This document shows, one piece after another, positions 16,546-25,270 of a stretch of 64,000 nucleotides of DNA. The notes below the pieces were generated by a model. It was given only the letters and a program-made list of their open reading frames with translations, was not told the origin of the DNA and ran no database searches. A program made the translations under genes and the position numbers. This DNA comes from Tenggerimyces flavus (GTDB lineage: Bacteria > Actinomycetota > Actinomycetes > Propionibacteriales > Actinopolymorphaceae), in NCBI RefSeq assembly GCF_016907715.1, contig NZ_JAFBCM010000001.1, positions 496,001 to 560,000 of the forward strand, in the 5' to 3' direction. Numbering within the stretch: position 1 is the stretch's first letter; each line of letters starts with the position of its first letter.

Positions 16546-17875
16546 CTGACGCGGCTCCGGCTCGCTCAGTTTCGCCACCGGCATGCGGTCGACTGACGGA
16601 CATGCCGTCAGGCTTCTTCGACGATCCGGGCCGCCTTGCCGCATCGCGCAGCGCCCACCAGACCAGGCCGAGTACGCCCAGGTAGGAGACGAAGACCGCG
16701 GCCGCGTACGCCGTCACACCGGCGAGGTCGGAGCCGCCGAGCTGCCAGACCAGCAGCGGGCCGCCGACGACGAGCACGAGCCGTACGGCGTCCGCGATCA
16801 GCGCGAGGCCCTGCCGTTCGACGATGTTGAACACGTGCGTGGCGGGCGTGGTCACGAACTGCGCGAGGAACGCGAGCGCGAGGATCCGCGCGTAGTCGCC
16901 GGCGCGCACCCACTGGTCACCGAAGACGACGCCGAACAACCACGGCCCGGCGATGATCACGACCAGCGTCGGCACGATGCCGAGCAGCGCGAGCCGGCCG
17001 GTCGCGTACCAGGTCAGGCGCGGCAGGTCCTTCGGGTTGGTCCGCTGTGCGGCCGCGCCGCGGCCGAGGTAGACCTGCGCGACGGCCTGGCCGACCACGG
17101 TGACAGGGAGCGCCAGCAGCCGTGTCGTGAACGCGAGCGAGCCGGTCGCCAGCACGCCGAAGGTGACCGCGAACAGCGGGAACGCCGCGTACCTCGACAG
17201 GTTGTTGAGCACCGCCGACCACGTCGTGACCAGCGGGAACCGGCGGAACCTGCTCACCGCGGCGGTGAGATCTCCCACCGCGAGCTTCTCGACGGGCTCC
17301 GTCCGCTTGCGCGGCCGCATCGACGCGAGGCCGAACAGCCGGCCGAGGCCGGTGCCGAGCAGCAGGCCGAGGTGCTGCATGCCGAGCAGGCCGAAGCCGA
17401 GCTGGGCGGCCGCCGTACCCACGCCCTGGGTCGCGTTGCGTACGGCAAGGTCGCGGTAACGCTCGCCCCGGATCAGCTGCGCCGAGACCAGCTGGAACGC
17501 GGCGATCGCGGCGCCGGTCGGCGGCACGATCCAGAACACCGCGCGAAGTGCGTCGAGCGTCTGGCCGTGCGCCCAGAGGGGCGCGGTCAGCCAACCCGCG
17601 ACACCGAGCACGACCGAGCCGATCAGGGTCGCCCAGAGGCCGGCGGCGAAGACCGAACGGGCTTCCTTGTCGTCCTTCGCGAGCGGGATCGCGAGCTCCA
17701 GGCGCAGCGTGACGAGCACGGCCAGCACCGAGACCACGCCAGTGAACACCTGCAGGACGGCGAAGTCGGCCGGCCCGTACAGGCGCGAGAGGATCGGTGA
17801 GATGAGAACGACCAGGCCCTGACCGAGCACCGTTCCGAGCACGATCTGCACCACGCCGCGCTTCGCAGTCCTCAT
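16535..17875 (-). CDS. Polysaccharide flippase, Wzx/MATE-like
   Basis: A 446-residue membrane protein with 12 or so helices, beginning MRTAKRGVVQIVLGTVLGQG and containing the LSRLYGPADFAVLQVFTG region typical of Wzx/RfbX translocases. It should flip undecaprenyl-linked repeat units across the membrane. The start ATG at 17875 sits in ATGA and overlaps the stop of the 74-codon ORF upstream; an alternative ATG lies 15 nt earlier at 17890. The nucleotides just before the start belong to the 183-bp repeat family also found at 48.6 kb, so the repeat reaches exactly to this start codon. Confidence 0.85.
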   Translation of the reverse strand: MRTAKRGVVQIVLGTVLGQGLVVLISPILSRLYGPADFAVLQVFTGVVSVLAVLVTLRLELAIPLAKDDKEARSVFAAGLWATLIGSVVLGVAGWLTAPLWAHGQTLDALRAVFWIVPPTGAAIAAFQLVSAQLIRGERYRDLAVRNATQGVGTAAAQLGFGLLGMQHLGLLLGTGLGRLFGLASMRPRKRTEPVEKLAVGDLTAAVSRFRRFPLVTTWSAVLNNLSRYAAFPLFAVTFGVLATGSLAFTTRLLALPVTVVGQAVAQVYLGRGAAAQRTNPKDLPRLTWYATGRLALLGIVPTLVVIIAGPWLFGVVFGDQWVRAGDYARILALAFLAQFVTTPATHVFNIVERQGLALIADAVRLVLVVGGPLLVWQLGGSDLAGVTAYAAAVFVSYLGVLGLVWWALRDAARRPGSSKKPDGMSVSRPHAGGETERAGAASDES

Positions 17876-18096
17876 GGCGACCGCTCGCACGCGTCGGCCG
17901 TGGCCGGCCTAGCGGCATCGGGTCGCGGTGCTCGGCGGCGTCGGGTGGCCCTGCGGCGCCCAGGGGGCCTTCGGCCGGAGAGGGCGTCCTCGGCCCCCGG
18001 AAGCCGACGCCACCGAGCGTGGTTCCACGGGTTCGTAGTGATGGCGAGGCCCCACACGCGGGGGGTCTCCTCCTCGACCACGTCGGGAGTCGTCAT
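17872..18096 (-). CDS. 74-codon coupled ORF, two-thirds made of a dispersed repeat
   Basis: This short ORF overlaps the glycosyltransferase stop (ATGA, 18093-18096) and the flippase start (ATGA, 17872-17875), so it is set exactly stop-on-start between two genes. Residues 1-24 (MTTPDVVEEETPRVWGLAIT...) are unique. The rest is Arg-rich (GRRRATRRRRAPRPDA) and is translated from the repeat at 17875-18020. The same frame, with near-identical Arg-rich sequence, is open in the tandem copies at 48.6 kb. It may be a real small basic protein, or a repeat insertion that kept translational coupling to the flippase. No function is assignable. Confidence 0.5.
   Translation of the reverse strand: MTTPDVVEEETPRVWGLAITTNPWNHARWRRLPGAEDALSGRRPPGRRRATRRRRAPRPDAARPATADACERSP
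17875..18020 (-). repeat. Diverged single copy of the 183-bp repeat family
   Basis: Read on the minus strand, this stretch matches the tandem unit at 48614-49025: ACGCTCGG-TGGCG-CGGCTTCCGGGG, TCCGGCCGAAGGCC, CGCAGGGCCACCCG, GAGCACCGCGACCCGA and finally GCGTGCGAGCGGTCGCCATGA. Small gaps and substitutions separate them. The match ends at the flippase start codon. Confidence 0.75.
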
Positions 18097-19229
18097 CTCA
18101 TCTGCGGCGCCGGCGCGAGCTCCGCGTACAGGTCGAGCAGCTTACGCAGCTCCGGCTCCCAGCTGTACTGCTCCGCCACCGCCTTGCGGCCTCGGTCCGC
18201 CATCGCGGCCGCCTCCTCCTGGTCGTCGAGGATCGCGAGCACCGCCTCGGCCGCGGCTCCCGGGTCGTTCGGCGGTACGACGGCGCCCGCTCCGGAGTCC
18301 TCGACGATCTCCGCCCACAGGGGGAAGTTCGACGAGACGACCGGCAGGCCTTCCGCCATGTACTCGAACATCTTCGTCGGCAGCGCGTCGACGATCGCCT
18401 TGGTCGCCTGCAGCAGCACGAGCCCGACCTTCGACTCGCCCATCAGCCGCCGTGCCTCGGGCGAGGGCAGCACGCCGCGGTAGTCGACGTACGCCTGTTT
18501 GCCCGCGAGCTCGGCCTCCAGCGTCGCCGGCTGCAGCCGTCCGACGAGGGTGAGGCCGACGCCGCGCTTCTCGTGCACGATGCGGGCGACCTCGAGCATG
18601 GTGTGGAAGCCGCGGATGCCGGACAGCGCGCCGACGTAGACGAGCCCGCCGGTGCGGTCGGCGTACGGGATCGGCGCGCGGTCGTCCAGGATCAGCGGGT
18701 AGTTGCAGACGACAACCTTGCGGGCCTTGCCGTACCCCTCGGCGACCGTCGGCGTGGCCGCGACGATCGCGGACAGGCCGCGTCCGGCGAGCTGGATGAC
18801 CAGGCGCGCGAACGCGGCGACGAGCGGGCGGAGCGGCTTGGGGATCCAGACCTTGCCGAGCACCTGCGCGGGCAGGTCCTCGTGCGCGTCGTACACGACC
18901 TTCTTGCCGAGCATCCGGAGCACGATGCCCAGCGGGATCAGCTCGGGGTCGTGCAGGTGGTAGACGTCGCCGCGCTCGCGCAGCAGCGGCTTGAGCAGCC
19001 CCCACGTACCGACCGTCATCCGCGCGAGCCGGTTGGTCGGCTCGGGAACGGGCACGACGCGGACGCCGTCCTCCTCGAACGGGTGCGGCGAACGCGCGAA
19101 CAGCGTCACGTCGTAGCCCGCGGCGGCGACGGATCGGCACTCGCGGACGAAGACGCGGACGTCGCTGGCTTGGTGGACGATGCTGACGTGCACCGCCTTC
19201 GGGCTGTGCCCTAGGGCTCGTTCGGTCAT
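18093..19229 (-). CDS. Glycosyltransferase family 4
   Basis: A 378-residue GT-B glycosyltransferase. The N-terminal domain carries VHVSIVHQASDVRVFVRECR and DVYHLHDPELIPLG. The linker has KVVYDAHEDLPAQVL. The donor domain has GLVYVGALSGIRGFHTMLE and PTKMFEYMAEGLPVVSSNFP with the E-x7-E-like site. It lies 22 bp downstream of the CapD-like gene and overlaps the 74-codon ORF. The HDPEL/DAHED pattern is shared with many actinobacterial GT4 enzymes of unknown sugar specificity. Confidence 0.85.
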   Translation of the reverse strand: MTERALGHSPKAVHVSIVHQASDVRVFVRECRSVAAAGYDVTLFARSPHPFEEDGVRVVPVPEPTNRLARMTVGTWGLLKPLLRERGDVYHLHDPELIPLGIVLRMLGKKVVYDAHEDLPAQVLGKVWIPKPLRPLVAAFARLVIQLAGRGLSAIVAATPTVAEGYGKARKVVVCNYPLILDDRAPIPYADRTGGLVYVGALSGIRGFHTMLEVARIVHEKRGVGLTLVGRLQPATLEAELAGKQAYVDYRGVLPSPEARRLMGESKVGLVLLQATKAIVDALPTKMFEYMAEGLPVVSSNFPLWAEIVEDSGAGAVVPPNDPGAAAEAVLAILDDQEEAAAMADRGRKAVAEQYSWEPELRKLLDLYAELAPAPQMR

Positions 19230-19251
19230 CAGATCACAGACGGTCGACGGA

Positions 19252-21069
19252 TTAGCTTTGGCCCGTAGTGAGGGTAGAGCGCGCGCTCCGCAGCCTCGTG
19301 ACCGGCTTGTCCTTGCGGCCCAGAACGTGCGCGAAGTCGATCAGGTCCGGGGCGAGCGGCGGAACCGTGACGTGCGAGATCCGCGGGTGGAACGGGCGCT
19401 CGTCGACCTCGCCGGAGCCGAGCAGCTCCTCGTGCAACTTCTCGCCCTCGCGCAGGCCGGTGAACACGATCTCCACGTCGCGGTGCGCCATCTCGATCAG
19501 CTGCCTGGCGACGTCGACGATGCGGACGGGCTCGCCCATCTCGAGCACCAACGCCTCGCCGTCCCGGCCGATCGCACCGGCCTGGATGACGAGCTGGACG
19601 GCCTCCGGGATCGTCATGAAGTAGCGCGTGACGTCCGGGTGCGTGACGGTCACCGGGCCGCCCTGGGCGATCTGGCGGGCGAACGAGGTCAGCACCGAGC
19701 CGCGGCTGCCGAGCACGTTGCCGAAGCGGACGCTGAGGTACGTTCCCGCGCCGTCCTGGGCGAAGAACGCGGTGATCCGCTCGGCGAGCCGCTTGGTCCG
19801 TCCGAGCACGCTGGTCGGGTTGGCAGCCTTGTCGGTGGAGATGTTGACGAACCTGTCGACGCCGGAGTGCTTGGCGGCGGAGACGACGTTCGCCGTGCCG
19901 AGGACGTTGGTCTTGTAGCCCTCGTCGGGGTACTGCTCGAGCATCGGCACGTGCTTGAGCGCCGCGGCGTGGAAGACGACCTGCGGGCGGCGTTCGGCGA
20001 AGACCGAGAAGATCTTCTCTCGGTCGCGGATGTCGGCGAGGATCACGTCGCCCTCGTCGAGCAGCGCGCGGCCGTGGATGCTCAGCTGCACCGAGTGCAG
20101 GGCCGACTCGTCGCGGTCCAGCATCATCAGCTCGGCCGGGTTGAACCGGTAGATCTGCCGGCACAGCTCGGCGCCGATCGAGCCGCCGGCGCCGGTCACG
20201 AGGACGCGCTTGCCGGTGAGGTAGCCGGCGATCGCGGAGATGTCGGTGTCGATCTGGTGCCGGCCGAGCAGGTCGGTGACGTCGATGTCTCGGATGTCGC
20301 GGATCGTGACGTGGCTCGGCGCGAGCAGGTCGGCGAGACCGGGGAGCACCTTGACCTCGAGGCCGGCCTGGCTCGCGGTGTGGTGCAGGTCCCGGAACAT
20401 CGCGGCCGAGCCGCTCGGCACGGCGGCGACGAGGACCTCGGCGCCGGTCTGCTTCGCGACGTGCTCCAGGTCGTGCCTCGTCCCCAGCATCCGGACGCCG
20501 GACAGCCGCAGGTGCCGCTTGCCGGGGTCGTCGTCGAGCATGCCGACGGGGAGGTACGGGCTGCCGGAATCGGTCAGCATCGAACGGATCAGCTGCTCGC
20601 CGCCGTCGCCGGCGCCGAACACCAACGTTCGTACGCCACCACGTGGTCGGCTGCTGCCCTCGCGGTAGCGGCGGATGACCGCGCGGATCACGACCTGTCC
20701 GAGAACGGCGGCCATCGCGCCGCCGAACGGGACCGAGAGCGGGACCAGCCGGCTGGGCTGGACCGCGAGGTCGAGCACCAGCAGCGTTCCGCCGATCACC
20801 AGGCTCACCGCGCCGACCATCACGGCCTCGTCGAAGCTGCCGAGGCGGTAACCGCCCTGGTACAGCTTGGCGAGGAAACCGAGAATGAGCTGCAACGACG
20901 CCGCGACGACGATCGTGATGACGAGACCGAACGTGTTCACCCGATCGAGCTGGCCGTCGTACCGGAAGACGGTCGTCACCGCGAGGGAGATGACCCAGGT
21001 GAGCGCGTCGCCGGCCGCGGTCGCGACGCGGTACCAGGGACGGGACTGGGCAATGCCACTCCCGTGCAT
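19252..21069 (-). CDS. CapD/FlaA1-like nucleotide-sugar 4,6-dehydratase, membrane-anchored
   Basis: A 605-residue polysaccharide biosynthesis enzyme of the WbpM/CapD kind. Residues about 20-120 hold four hydrophobic helices, residues 140-265 a first Rossmann domain (TLVFGAGDGGEQL), and from about 285 the extended SDR catalytic domain (LVTGAGGSIGAELCRQ). The active-site region reads ISTDKAANPTSVLGRTKRLAE; Leu stands where Met or Tyr is usual in the WbpM and PseB branches. Expected reaction: 4,6-dehydration of UDP-GlcNAc or a similar UDP-sugar, an early step for deoxyamino sugars. Start ATG 21069 follows AGAGGG. It is first in the minus-strand polymer operon and divergent from the BY-kinase gene. 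Confidence 0.85.
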   Translation of the reverse strand: MHGSGIAQSRPWYRVATAAGDALTWVISLAVTTVFRYDGQLDRVNTFGLVITIVVAASLQLILGFLAKLYQGGYRLGSFDEAVMVGAVSLVIGGTLLVLDLAVQPSRLVPLSVPFGGAMAAVLGQVVIRAVIRRYREGSSRPRGGVRTLVFGAGDGGEQLIRSMLTDSGSPYLPVGMLDDDPGKRHLRLSGVRMLGTRHDLEHVAKQTGAEVLVAAVPSGSAAMFRDLHHTASQAGLEVKVLPGLADLLAPSHVTIRDIRDIDVTDLLGRHQIDTDISAIAGYLTGKRVLVTGAGGSIGAELCRQIYRFNPAELMMLDRDESALHSVQLSIHGRALLDEGDVILADIRDREKIFSVFAERRPQVVFHAAALKHVPMLEQYPDEGYKTNVLGTANVVSAAKHSGVDRFVNISTDKAANPTSVLGRTKRLAERITAFFAQDGAGTYLSVRFGNVLGSRGSVLTSFARQIAQGGPVTVTHPDVTRYFMTIPEAVQLVIQAGAIGRDGEALVLEMGEPVRIVDVARQLIEMAHRDVEIVFTGLREGEKLHEELLGSGEVDERPFHPRISHVTVPPLAPDLIDFAHVLGRKDKPVTRLRSARSTLTTGQS

Positions 21070-21214
21070 CAGACTGGTATCCCTCTCAGCTCGGGCAAGC
21101 TGGACAGCGTAACCGAAAGCCGCATAGTAGTGGACGGACCGTGGTGCAAGCCCATGGGCATGCCACACTCTTTCGGACGAACGCGTGTCCTCACGATCAG
21201 GAAGGTCGCTCCCC

Positions 21215-22690
21215 GTGGAGCTGCGAGAATACCTGCGCACCATCCGCAAGCAGTGGTTGATCCTGACCATCTGCGCGGCCCTTGCGGTCGCGGCTGCCGC
21301 GATCCTGGTCCTGCGGACCACGCCGGTGTACGCGGCGAAGACCACGCTGTTCGTGAGCGTGACGCAGACCGAGGACTCGGCGGCGAGCGCGTACCAGGGC
21401 GGCCTGTTCTCCCAACAGCGCGCCAAGTCGTACACCGACCTGGTGAGCGGCGAGTCGGTGACGACCGCGGTCATTCAGGACCTCAACCTGCAGATGAAGC
21501 CGTCGGAGCTGGCCGCGAAGGTCAAGGCCAAGGTCGTTCCGGACACGGTGCTGCTGGACATCACCGTGACCGACACCGACCCGAGGCGCGCGCAAGCTTT
21601 GGCCGCGGCGGTGTCGTCGCAGTTCGCGAAGTTCGTGACCGAGCTCGAACGACCGTCGCCGGACTCGCCATCGCCGATCAAGGCGACCGTGATCGACGCG
21701 CCGGAGGTGCCGACGTCGCCGATCGCGCCGACACCGACCCGGACGTTGGGGCTCGGGCTGGTGCTCGGGCTGGCGTTCGGGGTCGCGATCGCGGTGCTGC
21801 GGGAGTCGTTGGACAACTCGATCAAGACGCCCGACGTCCTCTCCGCCCGCACGGGTGCGCCGACGTTGGCGGTGATCGCGCACGACCAGGAGGCCGCCAC
21901 CAACCCGTTGGTGGTGCAGATCGAGCCTCGATCACCACGGGCCGAGGCGTTCCGGCAGCTGCGGACCAACCTGCAGTTCATCGACGTGGACCGGTCGCCG
22001 AAGACGATCGTGCTGACGTCGTCGGTTCCCTCCGAGGGCAAGACGACGACCACGTGCAACCTGGCGTTGACACTGGCGCAGGCCGGTCAGCGGGTGATCC
22101 TGGTCGAGGGCGACGTACGCCGGCCGCGGGTCGGCGAGTACCTCGGGATCGAGTCGGCCGTGGGGCTGACGTCGGTGCTGATCGGGCGGGTCGACCCGGA
22201 GGACGCGATCCAGCCTTGGGGTGACATTCCCCTGGAGGTGTTGGCGTCCGGGCCCATCCCGCCGAACCCGTCGGAGCTGTTGCAGTCGCGGGCGATGCAG
22301 CTGCTGCTGAAGGAGCTGGACAAGCGGGCCGACGTGATCCTGATCGACGCCCCGCCGCTGCTGCCGGTGACCGACGCGGCGCTGCTGGCGCGGCAGGCCG
22401 ATGGCGCGGTGCTGATCGTTCGGCACGGGAAGACGACCGGCGACCAGGTGGAGCAGGCGATCGGCAACCTGGCGAAGGTCGACGCGCGGCTACTGGGCAC
22501 GGTGCTGAACATGGCGCCGGCGAAGGGGCCGGAGGCTTACACGTACGGGTACGGCTACGGGTACGGCGTCGAGGAGAACCAGAACGGCGCCCGCGACAAT
22601 GGCGCCTCCGGTGGCGGCGGTAACAGCAACGGCACTGGCGGCGGCCGCCGTCGCGCCCACCGCGGCGGCGAGGGCATCGCGGCGCTCTGA
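21215..22690 (+). CDS. Wzz/BY-kinase fusion: polysaccharide tyrosine autokinase
   Basis: A 491-residue protein that couples a chain-length (Wzz) domain to a bacterial tyrosine kinase. Transmembrane helix 1 is near residues 14-34 (QWLILTICAALAVAAAAILV) and helix 2 near 180-200. The cytoplasmic kinase has Walker A SSVPSEGKTTT (K276), Walker A' VILVEGDVRRP and Walker B VILIDAPP. A Tyr-Gly cluster (YTYGYGYGYG, about 442-452) is the likely autophosphorylation site. I prefer GTG 21215, 9 nt after AGGAAGG, over GTG 21185, which has none. It should control export and length of the polymer made by the Wzx/Wzy proteins. No partner phosphatase is visible in the window. Confidence 0.88.
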   Translation: MELREYLRTIRKQWLILTICAALAVAAAAILVLRTTPVYAAKTTLFVSVTQTEDSAASAYQGGLFSQQRAKSYTDLVSGESVTTAVIQDLNLQMKPSELAAKVKAKVVPDTVLLDITVTDTDPRRAQALAAAVSSQFAKFVTELERPSPDSPSPIKATVIDAPEVPTSPIAPTPTRTLGLGLVLGLAFGVAIAVLRESLDNSIKTPDVLSARTGAPTLAVIAHDQEAATNPLVVQIEPRSPRAEAFRQLRTNLQFIDVDRSPKTIVLTSSVPSEGKTTTTCNLALTLAQAGQRVILVEGDVRRPRVGEYLGIESAVGLTSVLIGRVDPEDAIQPWGDIPLEVLASGPIPPNPSELLQSRAMQLLLKELDKRADVILIDAPPLLPVTDAALLARQADGAVLIVRHGKTTGDQVEQAIGNLAKVDARLLGTVLNMAPAKGPEAYTYGYGYGYGVEENQNGARDNGASGGGGNSNGTGGGRRRAHRGGEGIAAL

Positions 22691-22714
22691 GCGATCCTTC
22701 GCGATGATGGCGCG

Positions 22715-23428
22715 ATGGCCATCACCGTCGCGACCCAGTCCGGTCCGGTCGGGCGGATCGAACGCGTCTGGTCGAGCCTGTGCACGGGCCCGACCCCGTT
22801 CATGTCACTCGCGGCGGTGCACGTGGGCGTCGCGTTCACGCGCTTCGAGGGCGAGACGATCGTGAGCTTCCGCGGTCCGGAGACCCGGGCTACGGCGATG
22901 GAGGTGCCCGGCGAGGCCGAGTTCTTCGGCGTCGAGCTGCGGTTGGGGGCGTTCATGCGCCCGTTCCGGCCGGCGACCCTGGCCAACCAGCAGGACGTGA
23001 CGCTGCCGGTCGCGCGGAACGGGCGGTTCGACCTCCTCGGTGACTCGTGGGAGCTGCCGACGCCGGAGAACGTCGACGTGTTCGTCTCCCGGCTCGAGCG
23101 CGCCGGGCTGCTGGCGTACGACCCGGTCGTCGAGGACCTGTGGCACGACCCTCGTGGGCAGCTCGCGCGCCGCACCTCGCAGGAGCGGTTCCGCAACGCG
23201 GTCGGCATCCCCCGGCGGACGGCGCTGCATATCGCGCGCGCTCGCGCCGCGGCGGTGCGCCTCCGGGCGGGGGCGTCCATCGCCGAGGTCACCCATGCCG
23301 AGGGGTACTTCGACCAGGCGCATCTGACCCGGACGATGCGCCAGCTGGTCGGCTACACGCCGGCCGAGCTCATCCGGACCGATCGGCTCCTCGACCTCGA
23401 CGTGATCCTCGAGGCGCCCGCGGCCTAG
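22715..23428 (+). CDS. AraC family transcriptional regulator
   Basis: A 237-residue regulator. The first 140 or so residues are an unassigned sensor part; the C-terminal third has the AraC double helix-turn-helix, including RAAAVRLRAGASIAEVTHAEGYFDQAHLTRTMR split over two helices and the closing LVGYTPAEL. It lies 24 bp after the BY-kinase gene and 60 bp before a dihydrofolate-reductase-like gene; the latter pairing is common for small metabolic or resistance switches. The target is unknown. Confidence 0.82.
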   Translation: MAITVATQSGPVGRIERVWSSLCTGPTPFMSLAAVHVGVAFTRFEGETIVSFRGPETRATAMEVPGEAEFFGVELRLGAFMRPFRPATLANQQDVTLPVARNGRFDLLGDSWELPTPENVDVFVSRLERAGLLAYDPVVEDLWHDPRGQLARRTSQERFRNAVGIPRRTALHIARARAAAVRLRAGASIAEVTHAEGYFDQAHLTRTMRQLVGYTPAELIRTDRLLDLDVILEAPAA

Positions 23429-23488
23429 TTGTCGTCGTCCGCGCTTCGGTACAAGACGGCGGCGTTGGTCGTCGCCAGGATCGGGCGC

Positions 23489-24031
23489 ATGCGCGAGATC
23501 ATCGTGACCGTCGAGGTGAGCCTCGACGGCGTACAGGACCATCCCGAGAACTTCGCCTTCGACTACCACGACGAGGAGTCGACCGCCTTCATCGGTGACG
23601 TCTTCTCGTCGGCGGATGCCTGGCTGATGGGCCGCGAGACCTACGAAGGCATGGCGGCGTTCTGGCCGACCGCGGACTTCCCGCAGGCCGAGTCCCTGAA
23701 CGCGATGACGAAGTACGTCGCCTCGCGGACGCTCACCGAGCCGCTGGCGTGGAACAACTCCCACCTGCTCGGGACGGACCCGGTCGCGCGCCTCACGGAA
23801 CTGAAGCAGGAGGACGGCGGGCCGCTCGTGCAGTCCGGGGTGGGCGAGCTGACCCGGACCATGCTCGACGCCGGGCTGGTCGACGAACTCCGGGTTCTGG
23901 TCTATCCGCTCGTGATGGGCGAGGGCGAGGCCGCGACCTGGACGCAGGCCGCCGGCGCGCGGAAGTTCACGCTGGCCGAGAGCCGGACGTTCCGGAACGG
24001 GATCGTGGCCTTGCACCTCCGCCCGGCCTGA
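23489..24031 (+). CDS. Dihydrofolate reductase-like (RibD C-terminal) family protein
   Basis: A 180-residue protein of the RibD-C/YyaP-like family. It starts MREIIVTVEVSLDGV, the N-terminal strand that binds the pyridine nucleotide in this fold. LMGRETYEGMAAFWP and the late VLVYPLVMGEGEA strand are family features. I use ATG 23489, which has AGGATCGGG upstream; the frame is open 60 nt earlier. Members reduce small molecules with NADPH but are mostly uncharacterised; a true folate role is unlikely. Probably under the adjacent AraC regulator (inference). Confidence 0.82.
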   Translation: MREIIVTVEVSLDGVQDHPENFAFDYHDEESTAFIGDVFSSADAWLMGRETYEGMAAFWPTADFPQAESLNAMTKYVASRTLTEPLAWNNSHLLGTDPVARLTELKQEDGGPLVQSGVGELTRTMLDAGLVDELRVLVYPLVMGEGEAATWTQAAGARKFTLAESRTFRNGIVALHLRPA

Positions 24032-24071
24032 CCCGCGGTTGGTTCGACCGGTCCCGTCCCGCCCAGTTCTG

Positions 24072-24156
24072 GGGGCCAATGATCATGTTTACATGATCAT
24101 TGGCCCCTTTACGTGGCGTGGACGCCAGGTAGAGGGGCCACTGGCCGGGTAAGGCG
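24072..24156 (+). repeat. Structured palindromic repeat, copy 1 (AATGATCATGT family)
   Basis: Hairpin 1 is a perfect 17-bp stem (24072-24088 with 24091-24107) around TT and contains AATGATCATGT. Hairpin 2 follows (TACGTGGCGT against ACGCCAGGTA, 24109-24133), then a tail with GGGTAAGGC. The same order of parts occurs at 32653-32737 and, inverted, at 48518-48602. The copy sits between the 3' ends of convergent genes. Confidence 0.75.
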
Positions 24157-24174
24157 ACCACGACGTCTCACGCC

Positions 24175-25137
24175 CTAGCGGCGCTCCCAGGTCTCGCCGG
24201 TGTCGGTGGAGTACCAGACGGTGCCGGCGACGGCGAGGTACGCGCGCTCGCCGGCGGCGGAGATGTCGGGCGGCGAGGTGGACGTGGTCTCGACGCAGGC
24301 GCTCTGCTCCCAGGTCTCGCCGGCGTCCGACGTACTCATGATCGCGACGCCCTCGCAGGACGAGTCACCCGTCGCGGCCGCGAGGCCCGACGTCTCGTCG
24401 ACGAAGTCCAGGTCGAGGGCGCCGACCGCCTTGCCGCGCTCGCGCCACGAGCCGCCGGCGTCGCGGGAGCGGAGGACCTGACCGTCGGAGCACAGCACGT
24501 ACGCGAGCTCCTGCGACAGCGTGCTCAGCCCGGTGACCGTCGCCTCGTCGGCGCAGGGCACGTCCACCGTTCCCTCCGGCGCGTGCACCTCGGCGGCCGG
24601 GTCGCCGACCTTGTGCCAGCTGCCGGCCGAGCCCTGCGAGTCGTCCCAGGACTCACCGCCGTTGGACGTGCGGTACGTCGTCGCCTCCGAGCAGTCCGAG
24701 GACGACGCGACCACCCAGGCGTTGTCGGAGTCCGACGAGGCGATCCGCAGGATCACCGCGGCCTCGTCCGGCAGTCCGGCGGAGGAGAACGTCTTGCCGC
24801 CGTCGGTCGAAAGCTGTACCGATCCGCCGCCGTCGCCACACGTGCCGACCGTGGCGCGGGCCACGGCGTCCCCCGAGCCGATGTCGATCAGCACCGGGCC
24901 GGTGGCCGCTGGCGTCGCCGGAGCGGTCGCCGAGGGCGATGCCGAGCCCGTGGGCTTCGGCGAGGCCGTACGCGACGGCTCGACCGCGGGGGACGAGATC
25001 GAGGGCAGGGGTGTGGGAGCCGTCCGCGGGTCGGCGTTGCCGCTGCGGACGTGCTGAATCGCGAAGCTGACGAGGACGACGTCGACCACGACAAGAGAGG
25101 CCAGCGCGATGACCCCGATCCTGCCTACCTGTGCCAC
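24175..25137 (-). CDS. Exported protein with Asp-box (BNR) repeats
   Basis: A 320-residue secreted or membrane-anchored protein. An N-terminal hydrophobic segment (GVIALASLVVVDVVLVSFAI) is followed by a Pro/Ser/Thr-rich linker (about 35-80). The rest is a beta-propeller with five Asp-box motifs: STDGGKTF, TSNGGESW, SRDAGGSW, TSDAGETW and STDTGETW. Such repeats build sialidase-like or photosystem-assembly (YCF48-like) propellers and often bind ligands or proteins without catalysis. No sialidase active-site arginine pattern is evident. Its 3' end faces the DHFR-like gene across repeat copy 1. Function unknown. Confidence 0.75.
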   Translation of the reverse strand: MAQVGRIGVIALASLVVVDVVLVSFAIQHVRSGNADPRTAPTPLPSISSPAVEPSRTASPKPTGSASPSATAPATPAATGPVLIDIGSGDAVARATVGTCGDGGGSVQLSTDGGKTFSSAGLPDEAAVILRIASSDSDNAWVVASSSDCSEATTYRTSNGGESWDDSQGSAGSWHKVGDPAAEVHAPEGTVDVPCADEATVTGLSTLSQELAYVLCSDGQVLRSRDAGGSWRERGKAVGALDLDFVDETSGLAAATGDSSCEGVAIMSTSDAGETWEQSACVETTSTSPPDISAAGERAYLAVAGTVWYSTDTGETWERR

Positions 25138-25270
25138 GCCGGGTTCCTCCCGTTCCTAGCAGGACCCTGCATCCCCAGATTGATCGACGCCACGGTAGCC
25201 GACCGGCCGGGGTTCAGGCCCGACCGGATACCCTCTTGCCCGCATGCAGCCTGGCCGAAAGGGACCGAAA

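Noticed and set aside
24072-24156. tRNA or tRNA-like gene in the structured element
   Set aside because: Two or three hairpins occur but no cloverleaf with T-loop GTTCGA or anticodon arm of correct size.
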